From Roseburia intestinalis L1-82 (lineage in GTDB: Bacteria > Bacillota > Clostridia > Lachnospirales > Lachnospiraceae), in the NCBI RefSeq assembly GCF_900537995.1, contig NZ_LR027880.1:3878501-3942500 (forward strand): 64,000 nt of DNA, given 5' to 3'. The position numbers were made by a program, and so were the translations under genes. The notes beneath the pieces were generated by a model, which was not told the DNA's origin, did no database searches, and was given only the letters and a program-made list of their open reading frames with translations. Below, in pieces: positions 1 to 8,348 of the stretch. Each line of letters opens with the position of its first letter. The stretch's first letter is position 1.

Positions 1-134
1 TTTCCACGGATTGCATCTAACACGAAACAAGCTTTCTGAACAGACACTCTTGCGTAAGATAACTTAGCGGAAGGTCTGGTATCTTTTACTTCATTTCTCT
101 CTCTTTTAATCTGACTTCTATGTCCCTTAGCCAT
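1..134 (-). CDS. rplV: 50S ribosomal protein L22 (partial)
   Basis: Only the first 44 codons lie in the window; the gene runs off the left edge. It starts MAKGHRSQIKRERNEVKD and continues with ARVSVQKACFVLDAIRG, as L22 does. L22 lines the peptide exit tunnel of the large subunit. The ATG follows a strong ribosome binding site (AAGGAGG) in the 24-nt gap after rpsS, so it is translated from the same S10-operon message. The gene order rpsS-rplV is the usual one, which supports the call. Confidence 0.93.
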   Translation of the reverse strand, partial: MAKGHRSQIKRERNEVKDTRPSAKLSYARVSVQKACFVLDAIRG

Positions 135-158
135 GGATGAAACCTCCTTTCAAATATC

Positions 159-440
159 TTATCTAACGCCTGATTTCTTTTCGTCTTTTCCATGTCCTCT
201 GTAAGTTCTTGTTGCAACGAACTCACCAAGTTTATGTCCAACCATATCCTCTGTTACATATACAGGTACATGTTTTCTTCCGTCATGAACAGCGATGGTA
301 TGACCAACGAACTGAGGGAAGATTGTAGAACGACGTGACCATGTCTTAATAACAGATTTGTCACCAGATGCATTCATAGCGTCTACTTTTTTCAGCAGGC
401 TTGCATCAGCGAATGGTCCTTTTTTTAATGAACGAGCCAT
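159..440 (-). CDS. rpsS: 30S ribosomal protein S19
   Basis: The product is 93 residues, the normal length of S19. It begins [12 protein letters not shown] and carries the conserved stretches [19 protein letters not shown] and [14 protein letters not shown]19 sits in the head of the small subunit and contacts S13 and 16S rRNA. An AGGAGG ribosome binding site precedes the ATG. Unlike most S10 operons, where rplB and rpsS are nearly adjacent, 242 nt separate rpsS from rplB here, and that spacer contains a good promoter. Extra transcription of the distal half of the operon is therefore plausible. Confidence 0.97.
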   Translation of the reverse strand: MARSLKKGPFADASLLKKVDAMNASGDKSVIKTWSRRSTIFPQFVGHTIAVHDGRKHVPVYVTEDMVGHKLGEFVATRTYRGHGKDEKKSGVR

Positions 441-512
441 AATTTACCTCCTATTTTGTCAGTCCCCTTTACACACTGCCGTGTGTTTCCTCGGACTCCG
501 AACATCTTGTTT

Positions 513-541
513 ATTATATCAGAGATTACCGGAAGAAGCAA
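513..541 (-). promoter_or_regulatory. Internal promoter in front of rpsS
   Basis: On the minus strand there is TTGCTT (536-541), a 17-nt spacer and TATAAT (513-518), with an extended TG two bases before the -10 box. It would start transcripts about 65 nt upstream of the rpsS ATG. Its position inside a ribosomal operon is unusual. Activity is inferred from sequence only. Confidence 0.55.
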
Positions 542-660
542 GTAAAACTTCTCCCGGTTTTCCAATTTTTTATTATTTTTTTCAAAGACCGGAAGAAGCC
601 GTCTCTTATCTCTCCCCGGATCACCGTTGTGAACCGGAAGAAACCGTCCTTGCTTCTTCC
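542..660. other. rplB-rpsS spacer with repeated ACCGGAAGAA words
   Basis: This stretch of the 242-nt spacer shows no gene. The word ACCGGAAGAA (plus strand) begins at 528, 588 and 633, and the inverse TTCTTCC lies at 654-660. Copies in both orientations could pair in the transcript. I recognise no known RNA family. Confidence 0.4.
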
Positions 661-696
661 AAGCCTTAAAATAAGCGCCAGCTTATTTTAAGGCTT
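661..696. repeat. Perfect 16-bp inverted repeat over the rplB stop codon
   Basis: Arms 661-676 and 681-696 are exact reverse complements around a 4-base GCCA loop. On the message strand the hairpin includes the last three rplB codons and its stop. No U-run follows, so it is not a classic terminator. It may stabilise the upstream mRNA or partly attenuate transcription ahead of the rpsS promoter. Confidence 0.7.
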
Positions 697-1528
697 TTCC
701 GTCTCTACGTCTTACGATCAGCTTGTTAGAAGATTTATTCTTCTTTCTAGTCTTAAGACCAAGAGCAGGTTTACCCCAAGGAGTACATGGGCCTGGACGT
801 CCGATCGGAGCACGTCCTTCACCACCTCCGTGTGGATGGTCATTCGGGTTCATAACAGAACCGCGGACTGTTGGGCGAACGCCCATATGACGTTTACGTC
901 CTGCTTTACCGATGTTAACCAAGTTGTGGTCACCGTTTCCGATAACACCGATGGTTGCGCGGCATTTTAAAGGTACCATACGCATCTCGCCTGAAGGAAG
1001 ACGAAGTGTTGCATATTTTCCTTCTTTTGCCATTAACTGAGCGCTCATACCAGCGGAACGAACTAACTGTCCGCCCTTGCCCGGATATAACTCAACGTTG
1101 TGTACCTGAGTACCGACTGGGATATTCTCAAGCGGTAAGCAGTTACCAACACGAACTTCTGCTGTTGCACCACTCATAACAGTCATTCCGTCTGTTAATC
1201 CCTGTGGAGCAAGGATATAAGCTTTCTCACCATCTGCGTAGCAGATTAAAGCGATGTTAGCTGTTCTGTTCGGATCGTACTCGATTCCGACTACTTTAGC
1301 CGGGATTCCATCTTTACCGTTTCTCTTGAAATCGATAACTCTGTATTTTCTTCTGTTTCCACCACCATGGTGTCTTACAGTGATTTTACCCTGATTGTTA
1401 CGACCAGCATTCTTCTTTAAAGAAGTTACCAGAGATTTTTCCGGAGTTGTTTTTGTGATCTCGGAGAAATCAGAGCCAGTCATATTTCTTCTGGAAGGTG
1501 TATATGGGTTATATGTCTTAATTCCCAT
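683..1528 (-). CDS. rplB: 50S ribosomal protein L2
   Basis: The product is 281 residues, slightly over the usual 275-277. It begins [21 protein letters not shown] and carries the L2 signatures [16 protein letters not shown] and [19 protein letters not shown], the second being the segment near the peptidyl-transferase centre. The C-terminus is rich in lysine and arginine. L2 is needed for subunit joining and peptide-bond formation. It follows rplW after a 69-nt gap with a small GC-rich inverted repeat. The stop codon lies inside the perfect hairpin at 661-696. Confidence 0.98.
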   Translation of the reverse strand: MGIKTYNPYTPSRRNMTGSDFSEITKTTPEKSLVTSLKKNAGRNNQGKITVRHHGGGNRRKYRVIDFKRNGKDGIPAKVVGIEYDPNRTANIALICYADGEKAYILAPQGLTDGMTVMSGATAEVRVGNCLPLENIPVGTQVHNVELYPGKGGQLVRSAGMSAQLMAKEGKYATLRLPSGEMRMVPLKCRATIGVIGNGDHNLVNIGKAGRKRHMGVRPTVRGSVMNPNDHPHGGGEGRAPIGRPGPCTPWGKPALGLKTRKKNKSSNKLIVRRRDGKALK

Positions 1529-1597
1529 TGTTGTTCTCCTTTCGATGTTTGTTATCGCGCATCGCTGCGCTTAGGTTGCAATCGAACGTTGTTTTTC

Positions 1598-1897
1598 TTA
1601 CAGACCAGCGAAGATCTCGATGTCTTTGCTGTCTTCTGTTAACTGTACGATAGCTTTCTTTGTCTTAGCAGTTTTTCCGTAAACCATTCCACGTCTTTTA
1701 TTTTTTCCGTCCATGTTCATGGTATTAACGCTGGCAACTTTTGTGCCTTCGAACATTTTTTCAACTGCTTCTTTAATCATGGTCTTGTTTGCTTCCGGAT
1801 GAACTAAGAAAGTATATTTCTTCTCAGCCATAGCTGCCATGGATTTCTCGGTGATAACCGGTTTGAGGATTACATCATAATACTGTACGTTTGCCAT
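1598..1897 (-). CDS. rplW: 50S ribosomal protein L23
   Basis: The product is 99 residues, typical for L23. It opens [19 protein letters not shown] and keeps [24 protein letters not shown]23 lies at the exit tunnel and is a docking site for trigger factor and SRP. Its ATG overlaps the rplD stop codon by one base (TAATG), so translation is probably coupled. Confidence 0.97.
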   Translation of the reverse strand: MANVQYYDVILKPVITEKSMAAMAEKKYTFLVHPEANKTMIKEAVEKMFEGTKVASVNTMNMDGKNKRRGMVYGKTAKTKKAIVQLTEDSKDIEIFAGL

Positions 1898-2517
1898 TAT
1901 GCATACACCTCCTCGATAGTCTTAACAGCGTCTTTTGTTACAACAACTGTATCATATTTTAATACATCAAATACGTTTAACTCGTTTGTCTGAGCAGTTT
2001 TAACAGTCGGAACATTGCTTGCAGATTTGATCACGTTTGTATCCATATCGTTTAATACAACTAATGCTTTCTCAACTTTTAAGTTGTTCAGAACCTGAAC
2101 GAAGTTCTTTGTTTTGATAGAGTCAAGTTTTAACTCGTCAACAACGATGAACTTGCTCTCATTTACTCTGGATGTGAGTGCAGATTTTAATGCTGCTCTC
2201 TTCTCTTTTTTGTTTAATTTGAAAGAGTAGTCTCTTGGTACCGGAGCAAATACAACTCCACCATGAGTCCACTGTGGAGCTCTTGTTGAACCCTGTCTTG
2301 CATGACCGGTTCCTTTCTGTCTCCATGGTTTTCTACCACCACCGCGAACTTCAGAACGTGTTTTTGCTTTCTGAGTTCCCTGACGGTTATTTGCAAGCTG
2401 CTGAAGTACTGCCATGTGTACGAGATGCTCGTTAACTTCTACTCCGAAAACAGCATCGTTTAACTCCAGGCTTCCTACTTCTTTGCCTTCCATATTATAA
2501 ACAGCTACGTTAGCCAT
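1897..2517 (-). CDS. rplD: 50S ribosomal protein L4
   Basis: The product is 206 residues, the expected length. The segment [20 protein letters not shown] is the tunnel-lining extended loop of L4, where macrolide-resistance changes cluster in other species; it looks wild type here. In enterobacteria L4 represses its own S10 operon. Whether that happens here cannot be read from the sequence, although the operon has a long leader. The gene lies between rplC (27-nt gap) and rplW (1-nt overlap). Confidence 0.98.
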   Translation of the reverse strand: MANVAVYNMEGKEVGSLELNDAVFGVEVNEHLVHMAVLQQLANNRQGTQKAKTRSEVRGGGRKPWRQKGTGHARQGSTRAPQWTHGGVVFAPVPRDYSFKLNKKEKRAALKSALTSRVNESKFIVVDELKLDSIKTKNFVQVLNNLKVEKALVVLNDMDTNVIKSASNVPTVKTAQTNELNVFDVLKYDTVVVTKDAVKTIEEVYA

Positions 2518-2544
2518 TGTTGTTTCCTCCTTTCCTATCTAGCA

Positions 2545-3228
2545 CTATTTACCTGCTTTTACAGTTTCTTTGATTGTTACCATGCATTTCTTAGCGCCTG
2601 GTACAGCACCTTTTACTAAGAGCAGGTTGTTCTCAGCGTCAACTCTTACAACTTCAAGATTCTGTGTTGTAACTTTTACGCTTCCCATATGTCCAGGCAT
2701 TCCTTTTCCCTTGAATACACGGCTCGGTGAAGAACATGCACCGTTGGAACCCTGATGACGATGGAATTTAGAACCATGAGCCATAGGACCTCTATGCTGT
2801 CCTAATCTCTTGATAGCGCCCTGGAAACCTTTACCTTTGGAAATTGCAGTAGCGTCGATTTTGTCGCCCTCTGCAAAGATATCAGCTTTGATAACATCTC
2901 CAAGTTTGTACTCGTCTGCGTTCTCAAATTTGAACTCTCTGACGTATCTCTTTCCGGATACACCAGCTTTTGCAAAGTGTCCCATCTGAGCTTTGTTTAC
3001 GCCATGTCTGTTTCTGATTTCTTTCTTACCATTTGCATCTTTGCTGACAACTTTTTCTTTCTTGTCTGCATATGCAACCTGAACTGCGCTGTATCCGTCG
3101 TTCTCCACAGTTTTGATCTGTGTTACGGAGCAAGGACCAGCTTCCAATACAGTAACCGGCACTAATACGCCGTCTGCGTTGAAGATTTGAGTCATTCCGA
3201 CTTTTGTTGCTAAAATCGCTTTCTTCAT
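2545..3228 (-). CDS. rplC: 50S ribosomal protein L3
   Basis: The product is 227 residues, longer than the roughly 210 of Escherichia coli or Bacillus because of an insertion rich in Lys/Asn around residues 50-75. It starts [16 protein letters not shown], and the [21 protein letters not shown] region matches the L3 finger that reaches the peptidyl-transferase centre. L3 starts assembly of the large subunit 3' domain. A strong AGGAGG site precedes the ATG. A 185-nt gap separates it from rpsJ, long for this operon. Confidence 0.97.
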   Translation of the reverse strand: MKKAILATKVGMTQIFNADGVLVPVTVLEAGPCSVTQIKTVENDGYSAVQVAYADKKEKVVSKDANGKKEIRNRHGVNKAQMGHFAKAGVSGKRYVREFKFENADEYKLGDVIKADIFAEGDKIDATAISKGKGFQGAIKRLGQHRGPMAHGSKFHRHQGSNGACSSPSRVFKGKGMPGHMGSVKVTTQNLEVVRVDAENNLLLVKGAVPGAKKCMVTIKETVKAGK

Positions 3229-3413
3229 TCTTTTACCTCCTGTTTACTCTACAGCGGAACGCTTCATGCCCATCGATGTGGGGTAGCGGAACCGTTCATC
3301 CTAGAAAGTCCATATAAGTGGATGTGGAAAACCACATAGAATGGAGGCTGATGCCGAACATTCTTTGCTTCTATATAAAACCCTTCAGGATATTAACAAA
3401 TTTGTTTGAAGAA
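3229..3413. other. Unusually long rpsJ-rplC spacer
   Basis: No gene is visible. On the message strand a short GTGG-TTTT-CCAC hairpin and two similar words, GAACGGTTCCGCTA and GAAGCGTTCCGCTG, precede the rplC ribosome binding site. The purpose is unknown; an L3-specific translational control element is one possibility. Confidence 0.35.
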
Positions 3414-3731
3414 TTATTTATTCTTCATTTTGATATCGATGTATACACCAGCCGGCATCTCTAAACGAGATAAAGCATCAACTGTTTTCTGAGTTGGTGT
3501 TACGATATCGATCAGTCTTTTATGAGTTCTCTGCTCGAACTGCTCGCGTGAATCCTTATATTTGTGAGTCGCTCTTAAGATAGTAACTACTTCCTTCTTA
3601 GTAGGAAGAGGTACCGGTCCGCTCACCTGTGATCCGTTCTTCTTTACAGTCTCGATGATTTTTTTTGCTGATGAATCTACTAATTCGTGATCATAAGCTT
3701 TTAATGTGATTCTCATTACTTGACTTGCCAT
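3414..3731 (-). CDS. rpsJ: 30S ribosomal protein S10
   Basis: The product is 105 residues from the ATG at 3731 and begins [17 protein letters not shown], with the S10 family pattern through [22 protein letters not shown] and [14 protein letters not shown] longer reading frame extends 24 codons upstream, but those codons lack homology. An AAAGGAGGCG site lies correctly spaced before 3731, which decides the start. S10 sits in the small-subunit head and doubles as transcription factor NusE. This is the first gene of the S10 operon; its promoter lies about 300 nt upstream. Confidence 0.98.
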   Translation of the reverse strand: MASQVMRITLKAYDHELVDSSAKKIIETVKKNGSQVSGPVPLPTKKEVVTILRATHKYKDSREQFEQRTHKRLIDIVTPTQKTVDALSRLEMPAGVYIDIKMKNK

Positions 3732-4033
3732 AAAAAAAGTCGCCTCCTTTTCGCACTTTTGCAAGCGATAAACTCGCTTTGGTACGACAAGCGGTGACTG
3801 CACACATTCCCGTGCGTATCATGAGCTTTTACCCATAAAAAGAAACTTCTCCGCACCATCGAATGCTAGGAGTTCTTCTGACAGCCTTCCGGTCTGCCCG
3901 CACGTTGTTTCTACTTTGTAGATGTTACTCGTATACAGTGACTTGTCGCCAGTTTCCTAACTTGACATTCGCTCCACGGAAAACCTGCCATATCGGCAGC
4001 AACCTCACGCTTCTACGCTATCAATGTCACAGC
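3732..4033 (-). promoter_or_regulatory. S10 operon 5' leader
   Basis: About 300 nt lie between the predicted transcription start near 4034 and the rpsJ ATG. The leader holds no gene and has GC-rich segments able to pair (for example TGCTGCCGATATGGCAG). A leader this long before rpsJ suggests autoregulation by a ribosomal protein. No specific RNA family was identified. Confidence 0.45.
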
Positions 4034-4040
4034 ACTGCTT

Positions 4041-4069
4041 AGTATATACGATAATTTTGAGAAATGCAA
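4041..4069 (-). promoter_or_regulatory. S10 operon promoter
   Basis: Minus-strand TTGCAT (4064-4069), 17-nt spacer, TATACT (4041-4046). This is a good sigma-70 type promoter pointing into rpsJ and is the only strong candidate upstream of the operon. Confidence 0.7.
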
Positions 4070-4200
4070 GTATTTTTTCCATTTTTCTTTCATATTTTTT
4101 TGCGGGTTTCTTTGTCAATGTAACCCCCGTCTTTCCCTGCCACTCTTTCCTTTTTTATTCTGCTAATGTTTTATACTTTTTGTGGCTTTTCTGTGCGCAT

Positions 4201-4260
4201 ATGATATAATGAACGCAAGTGAGTCAACATGCCTGCATGATTGACGAACGGTGAATTGGA
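4201..4260 (+). repeat. Dispersed promoter-like repeat, copy 1
   Basis: This 60-bp unit matches 18169-18228 at 56 of 60 positions and also matches 18248-18307. It contains an extended -10 box (TGATATAAT) followed by a GTCAA-CATGC/GCATG-A-TTGAC hairpin. A further degenerate copy beginning TGCTATAATGTGCGTAAGT follows at 4281, after a CATGTGC/GCACATG hairpin. It lies upstream of trkA in the same orientation as the gene. Confidence 0.75.
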
Positions 4261-4280
4261 ACATGTGCTGGTTTTGCACA

Positions 4281-4525
4281 TGCTATAATGTGCGTAAGTA
4301 ATGAGCAGTGCCAAATGAGTGAAAAACAAAAAATGACTGCTTGCAGGCACTTTTTTGTTTTTTGCTCATTTGATAGGGCGGTGCTAGGTGCCGGTGGCAC
4401 CTGTTTAGCACGGACCGAAGTGGAACGTAGATGCCCGTCAGACCAGGAAATCTCTGATTTTCCGGTCTGGCACTGCGTACTCAAGTACATTCAAATCAGA
4501 CTATTATTAGAGGAGTTACCATATC
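4281..4525 (+). promoter_or_regulatory. Structured leader upstream of trkA
   Basis: An extended -10 (TGCTATAAT, 4281-4289) is followed by three strong hairpins: 4313-4371 (AAATGAG...CTCATTT with A/T-rich inner arms), 4381-4411 (GTGCTAGGTGCC/GGCACCTGTTTAGCAC) and 4439-4469 (CAGACCAGGAAA/TTTTCCGGTCTG). An AGAGGAG site precedes the trkA ATG. Potassium transporter genes in Firmicutes often have a c-di-AMP (ydaO) riboswitch. I could not match that consensus, so this may be another control RNA or simple structure. Confidence 0.4.
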
Positions 4526-5884
4526 ATGAAGATTATTATCGTAGGCTGTGGCAAGGTGGGCTATACTCTCGTAGAGCAGCTTGGCAGCGAAGACCACGAT
4601 ATCGTAGTCATTGACGAGAAACCGGAAAAGGTTTCCACCATCACAAATAATCTCGATGCGATGGGCATCGTAGGAAACGGAATCAACCACCAGACTTTAA
4701 TCGACGCCGGCATCACAACCGCCGACCTTCTGATTGCCGTGACCGGTGACGATGAGAAGAATCTGCTCTGCTGTGTCATCGCGAGAAAGACAGGCCACTG
4801 CCAGACCATCGCCCGTGTGCGCAATCCTATATATAATAAGGAAATAGAATTTTTAAAGAAAGAATTTGGGCTGGCAATGATCATCAACCCGGAACTTGCC
4901 GCTGCAAACGAGATTGCACGCATTTTCCAGTTTCCATCTGCGATCCGTGTGGATACCTTTGCCAAGGGTCATGTAGAGCTTCTTCATTTTAAAGTAACCA
5001 AAGGCTCTCCGCTGATCGCCTTAAAACTGTTTAACCTGCATCAGACATTGCACAGCAACGTTCTGGTCTGCACCGTCATCCGTGGGGATAAAGTCATCAT
5101 TCCAAACGGTGATTTTGAATTTCAGGAAAACGACGTGGTTGCGATCGCATCCGAGCGCCGCAATGCGATCGACTTTTTCCGCAAGATCGGCATCGTGAAA
5201 AACCGTGTCGGAAACGCCATTCTCGTCGGTGGCGGCAAAGTGTCATATTATCTGGCAAAAAGTCTGCTCGCTTCTGGCATCCGTGTGACGATCATTGAAG
5301 TAGACCGCGAACGCTGTGACATATTAAGTGAACTGCTGCCGCATGCCACCGTGATCTGCGGGGATGCAACTGATCAGAATCTTCTTTTACAGGAAGGTCT
5401 TGAACATGCGCAGGGTTTTGCAGCGCTGACCGGATTAGATGAGGAGAATATCCTTCTCTCCCTCTATGCAAATGATATCTCCAACGCAAAGACCGTGACA
5501 AAAATCAACCGGATCAATTTCCATTCGGTCATCAACGAGCTGAATCTTGGAAGTATTATTTATCCGCGTATCATTACGTCGGATTACATTTTAAAATATG
5601 CACGTTCCACTTATAATTCCAAAGACAGCAATGTAGAAACGCTCTATAAACTTGCAAACGGTAAAGCCGAGGCTTTGGAATTTATTATCAAAGCAGACTC
5701 CGCCGTTGCAGGAATTCCACTCGCAGATCTGCATTTCCGAAAAAATACTCTGATCTGCTGTATTTACCGCAATGGCAAAGTTATTATCCCGAGTGGTCAG
5801 GATATCATGATGGCCGGTGACTCTGTTTTAGTCGTACTATCCGGTTACCGCATTTCCGATATCAAAGAGATTCTGGAGGACTAG
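4526..5884 (+). CDS. trkA: Trk potassium uptake regulatory subunit TrkA
   Basis: The product is 452 residues, full length for TrkA with two repeats. The first nucleotide-binding RCK_N domain has IIVGCGKVGYTLVEQL at residues 3-18 and the acidic VVIDEKPEK end of strand 2. The second begins near residue 230 with AILVGGGKVSYYLAKSL. Each is followed by an RCK_C ligand domain (about 140-220 and 370-452). TrkA binds NAD(H) or ATP in the cytoplasm and gates the TrkH channel. It is followed six bases later by trkH, so the two form an operon. A structured leader and a repeat promoter precede it. Confidence 0.95.
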   Translation: MKIIIVGCGKVGYTLVEQLGSEDHDIVVIDEKPEKVSTITNNLDAMGIVGNGINHQTLIDAGITTADLLIAVTGDDEKNLLCCVIARKTGHCQTIARVRNPIYNKEIEFLKKEFGLAMIINPELAAANEIARIFQFPSAIRVDTFAKGHVELLHFKVTKGSPLIALKLFNLHQTLHSNVLVCTVIRGDKVIIPNGDFEFQENDVVAIASERRNAIDFFRKIGIVKNRVGNAILVGGGKVSYYLAKSLLASGIRVTIIEVDRERCDILSELLPHATVICGDATDQNLLLQEGLEHAQGFAALTGLDEENILLSLYANDISNAKTVTKINRINFHSVINELNLGSIIYPRIITSDYILKYARSTYNSKDSNVETLYKLANGKAEALEFIIKADSAVAGIPLADLHFRKNTLICCIYRNGKVIIPSGQDIMMAGDSVLVVLSGYRISDIKEILED

Positions 5885-5890
5885 GCGGCA

Positions 5891-7330
5891 ATGAATTATT
5901 CGATCGTTTTATATATTTTAGGCTGTGTTTTAAAATTTGAAAGTGCCTTTCTGATACTTCCAGCACTGGTCGGACTGATCTACCGTGAACATGCTTCTGT
6001 CTCCTATCTGGCAGTTGCAGTTTTATGTCTGATACTCGGTGTTCTTCTGACTCATAAAAAGCCACGTTCTACAAATCTCTACACCAGGGAAGGTTTTGTA
6101 GCTGTCGCACTCAGCTGGATCATCATGAGTATTTTCGGTGCCATTCCTTTTGTGCTGACCGGAGATATTCCGTTTTATGTGGATGCACTGTTTGAGACGA
6201 TCTCCGGTTTTACTACAACGGGGTCAAGTATTCTGACCGATGTGGAGAGCATCTCAAAAGCCAGCCTGTTCTGGCGCAGTTTCTCCCACTGGATCGGCGG
6301 TATGGGAGTGTTCGTTTTCATTATGGCGATCCTCCCTATGATGGGCGGCTCCACGATGAACCTGATGAAAGCAGAGAGCCCCGGGCCTTCCGTGAGCAAG
6401 CTGGTTCCGCATGTGAAAGATACCGCAAAAATCCTTTACGGCATCTATATTGCCATCACGATCTGTGAAGCGACGATTTTGCGTGCACTCGGCATGCCGT
6501 TATTTGATTCGCTGACGACTACCTTTGGTACTGTCGGCACCGGTGGATTCGGCATCAGAAATGACAGTATTGCCGGTTATTCCCCTGCGATCCAGATTAC
6601 GATCACAGTTTTCATGATCTTAAGCGGTATCAATTATACTGCCTATTTTTATATACTGACAGGCAAAATAAAAGAGCTCTTTAAAATTGAGGAAGTCCGC
6701 TGGTATCTCGCGATCATCTTCGGATCGGTGGCTGTCATCACATGGAATGTCCGGTCCTTGTATCCGACGTTCAGCGAGACTCTGCGCCATGCATTTTTTC
6801 AGGTTGGCTCCATTATCACAACGACCGGATATGCGACCACAGACTTTGATCTCTGGCCTGCTTTATCTAAAACTCTGTTGGTAACACTAATGTTTATCGG
6901 TGCCTGTGCTGGAAGCACAAGCGGCGGTATAAAAGTTTCCCGTATCCTGATCTTACTGAAAACGATCCGTAAGGAACTTTCACTGATCATCCATCCGCGT
7001 CAGGTAAAAAAGATCCGTATGGACGGACATCCGGTCGATCACGAAACCTTACGTTCCGCGAACGTATTTCTGGTCGTTTATTTTGTACTGCTGCTGACTT
7101 CTATGCTCCTGATCAGTGTGGATGAGTTTGATTTTTCAACGAATTTTACTTCCGTTGTCACGGTGTTAAATAATATCGGCCCCGGGTTAAATCTCGTCGG
7201 TCCGACACAGAATTTTTCAATTTTTTCTCCGTTTTCCAAATTTGTTCTGATGTTTGACATGCTTGCCGGAAGACTGGAACTGTTTCCGATGATGATTCTT
7301 TTAATGCCATCAACCTGGAAACGCAAATAA
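5891..7330 (+). CDS. trkH: Trk potassium transporter TrkH
   Basis: The product is 479 residues and very hydrophobic, consistent with four M1-P-M2 repeats in the cytoplasmic membrane. The four filter segments can be seen as ISGFTTTGSSILTD, FGTVGTGGFGIRND, IITTTGYATTDFD and NNIGPGLNLVGPT; the glycines in them coordinate potassium. A regulatory helix pair and the GACAGSTSGGIK motif are present. TrkH imports K+ driven by the membrane potential and needs TrkA, encoded immediately upstream. The end MILLMPSTWKRK is typical. Confidence 0.96.
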   Translation: MNYSIVLYILGCVLKFESAFLILPALVGLIYREHASVSYLAVAVLCLILGVLLTHKKPRSTNLYTREGFVAVALSWIIMSIFGAIPFVLTGDIPFYVDALFETISGFTTTGSSILTDVESISKASLFWRSFSHWIGGMGVFVFIMAILPMMGGSTMNLMKAESPGPSVSKLVPHVKDTAKILYGIYIAITICEATILRALGMPLFDSLTTTFGTVGTGGFGIRNDSIAGYSPAIQITITVFMILSGINYTAYFYILTGKIKELFKIEEVRWYLAIIFGSVAVITWNVRSLYPTFSETLRHAFFQVGSIITTTGYATTDFDLWPALSKTLLVTLMFIGACAGSTSGGIKVSRILILLKTIRKELSLIIHPRQVKKIRMDGHPVDHETLRSANVFLVVYFVLLLTSMLLISVDEFDFSTNFTSVVTVLNNIGPGLNLVGPTQNFSIFSPFSKFVLMFDMLAGRLELFPMMILLMPSTWKRK

Positions 7331-7402
7331 TCGGATATGTGATGCAGACATTCGATTGTCATGGATAACAGAATCACAAAATGACTATGAAAGGATTTAT
7401 TT

Positions 7403-8263
7403 ATGTGGATTGCAAATAACTGGAAAGATTATGAAGTAATAGACTGCTCCTGTGGCGAAAAGTTAGAGCGCTGGGGTAATTATACGCTTGTGCGCCCGGA
7501 CCCGCAGGTCATCTGGGATACGCCAAAAAAAGAAAAAGGCTGGAAACACATGAACGCTCACTATCATCGCAGCAAAAAAGGCGGTGGTGAGTGGGAGTTT
7601 TTTGATCTGCCGGAGCAGTGGAGTATCCATTACGGTTCTCTGACATTCCAGCTGAAACCGTTCAGTTTTAAACACACCGGACTTTTCCCGGAGCAGGCGG
7701 TAAACTGGGACTGGTTTTCCGATAAGATCCGTTCGGCAAAACGCCCGGTCAAAGTCTTAAATCTGTTCGCCTACACGGGCGGTGCCACACTTGCCGCTGC
7801 CGCTGCCGGAGCTTCGGTCACACATGTGGATGCCTCAAAAGGTATGGTCACCTGGGCAAAAGAAAACGCTGCATCCTCCGGTCTCTCGGATGCGCCGATC
7901 CGCTGGATCGTAGATGACTGTGTCAAATTCGTGGAGCGTGAGATCCGCCGCGGCAATCACTACGACGCGATCATCATGGACCCGCCTTCCTACGGAAGAG
8001 GCCCTAAAGGTGAGATCTGGAAAATCGAGGACTCCGTTTTTCCGCTGATCAAACTCTGCGCCCAGCTGCTGACAGACAAGCCTCTGTTTTTCCTTGTAAA
8101 TTCTTACACAACGGGACTTCAGCCTGCAGTGCTGCGCTATATGATCGCCACTGCGTTAGAAAAATATGACGGAACCGTCACCGCAGATGAGATTGGACTG
8201 CCGGTGTCCTCCAATGGACTGGTGCTGCCTTGCGGGGCAAGCGGACGGTTTGAGGGGAAATAA
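7403..8263 (+). CDS. Class I SAM-dependent methyltransferase, RlmI-like
   Basis: The product is 286 residues. A SAM-binding motif VLNLFAYTGGATLAAAAAG at about residues 118-136, with the acidic VDAS after strand 2, is followed by the catalytic-type motif IIMDPPSYGRGPKGEIW near residue 190. Proteins of this kind resemble the catalytic domain of 23S rRNA cytosine methyltransferases (RlmI/RlmK), but there is no PUA domain here and the substrate is not known. It starts 72 nt after trkH in the same direction with an AAAGGA site and ends at a bidirectional terminator. Confidence 0.8.
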   Translation: MWIANNWKDYEVIDCSCGEKLERWGNYTLVRPDPQVIWDTPKKEKGWKHMNAHYHRSKKGGGEWEFFDLPEQWSIHYGSLTFQLKPFSFKHTGLFPEQAVNWDWFSDKIRSAKRPVKVLNLFAYTGGATLAAAAAGASVTHVDASKGMVTWAKENAASSGLSDAPIRWIVDDCVKFVEREIRRGNHYDAIIMDPPSYGRGPKGEIWKIEDSVFPLIKLCAQLLTDKPLFFLVNSYTTGLQPAVLRYMIATALEKYDGTVTADEIGLPVSSNGLVLPCGASGRFEGK

Positions 8264-8299
8264 AGACTACCCTGATTTTTTTATATAACTTTCTCAAAA

Positions 8300-8342
8300 A
8301 AGGAGTTCTGCATCAACAAAAGTTGTTGACGCAGAACTCCTT
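8300..8342. terminator. Bidirectional rho-independent terminator
   Basis: Stem AAGGAGTTCTGC-A-TCAAC (8300-8317) pairs with GTTGA-C-GCAGAACTCCTT (8325-8342), with one internal mismatch. A-rich and T-rich flanks occur on both sides. It separates the convergent methyltransferase and corA genes and can serve both. Confidence 0.9.
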
Positions 8343-8348
8343 AACTTT

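Noticed and set aside
3732..3803. Upstream extension of rpsJ by 24 codons
   Set aside because: No S10 homology in the extension, and the strong AAAGGAGG site places the start at 3731.
4281..4525. c-di-AMP (ydaO) riboswitch upstream of trkA
   Set aside because: Expected from the gene's function, but the conserved ydaO sequence blocks could not be found.
4224..4614. Open frames on both strands in front of trkA
   Set aside because: They overlap hairpins and repeats, have no ribosome binding sites and no protein-like composition.
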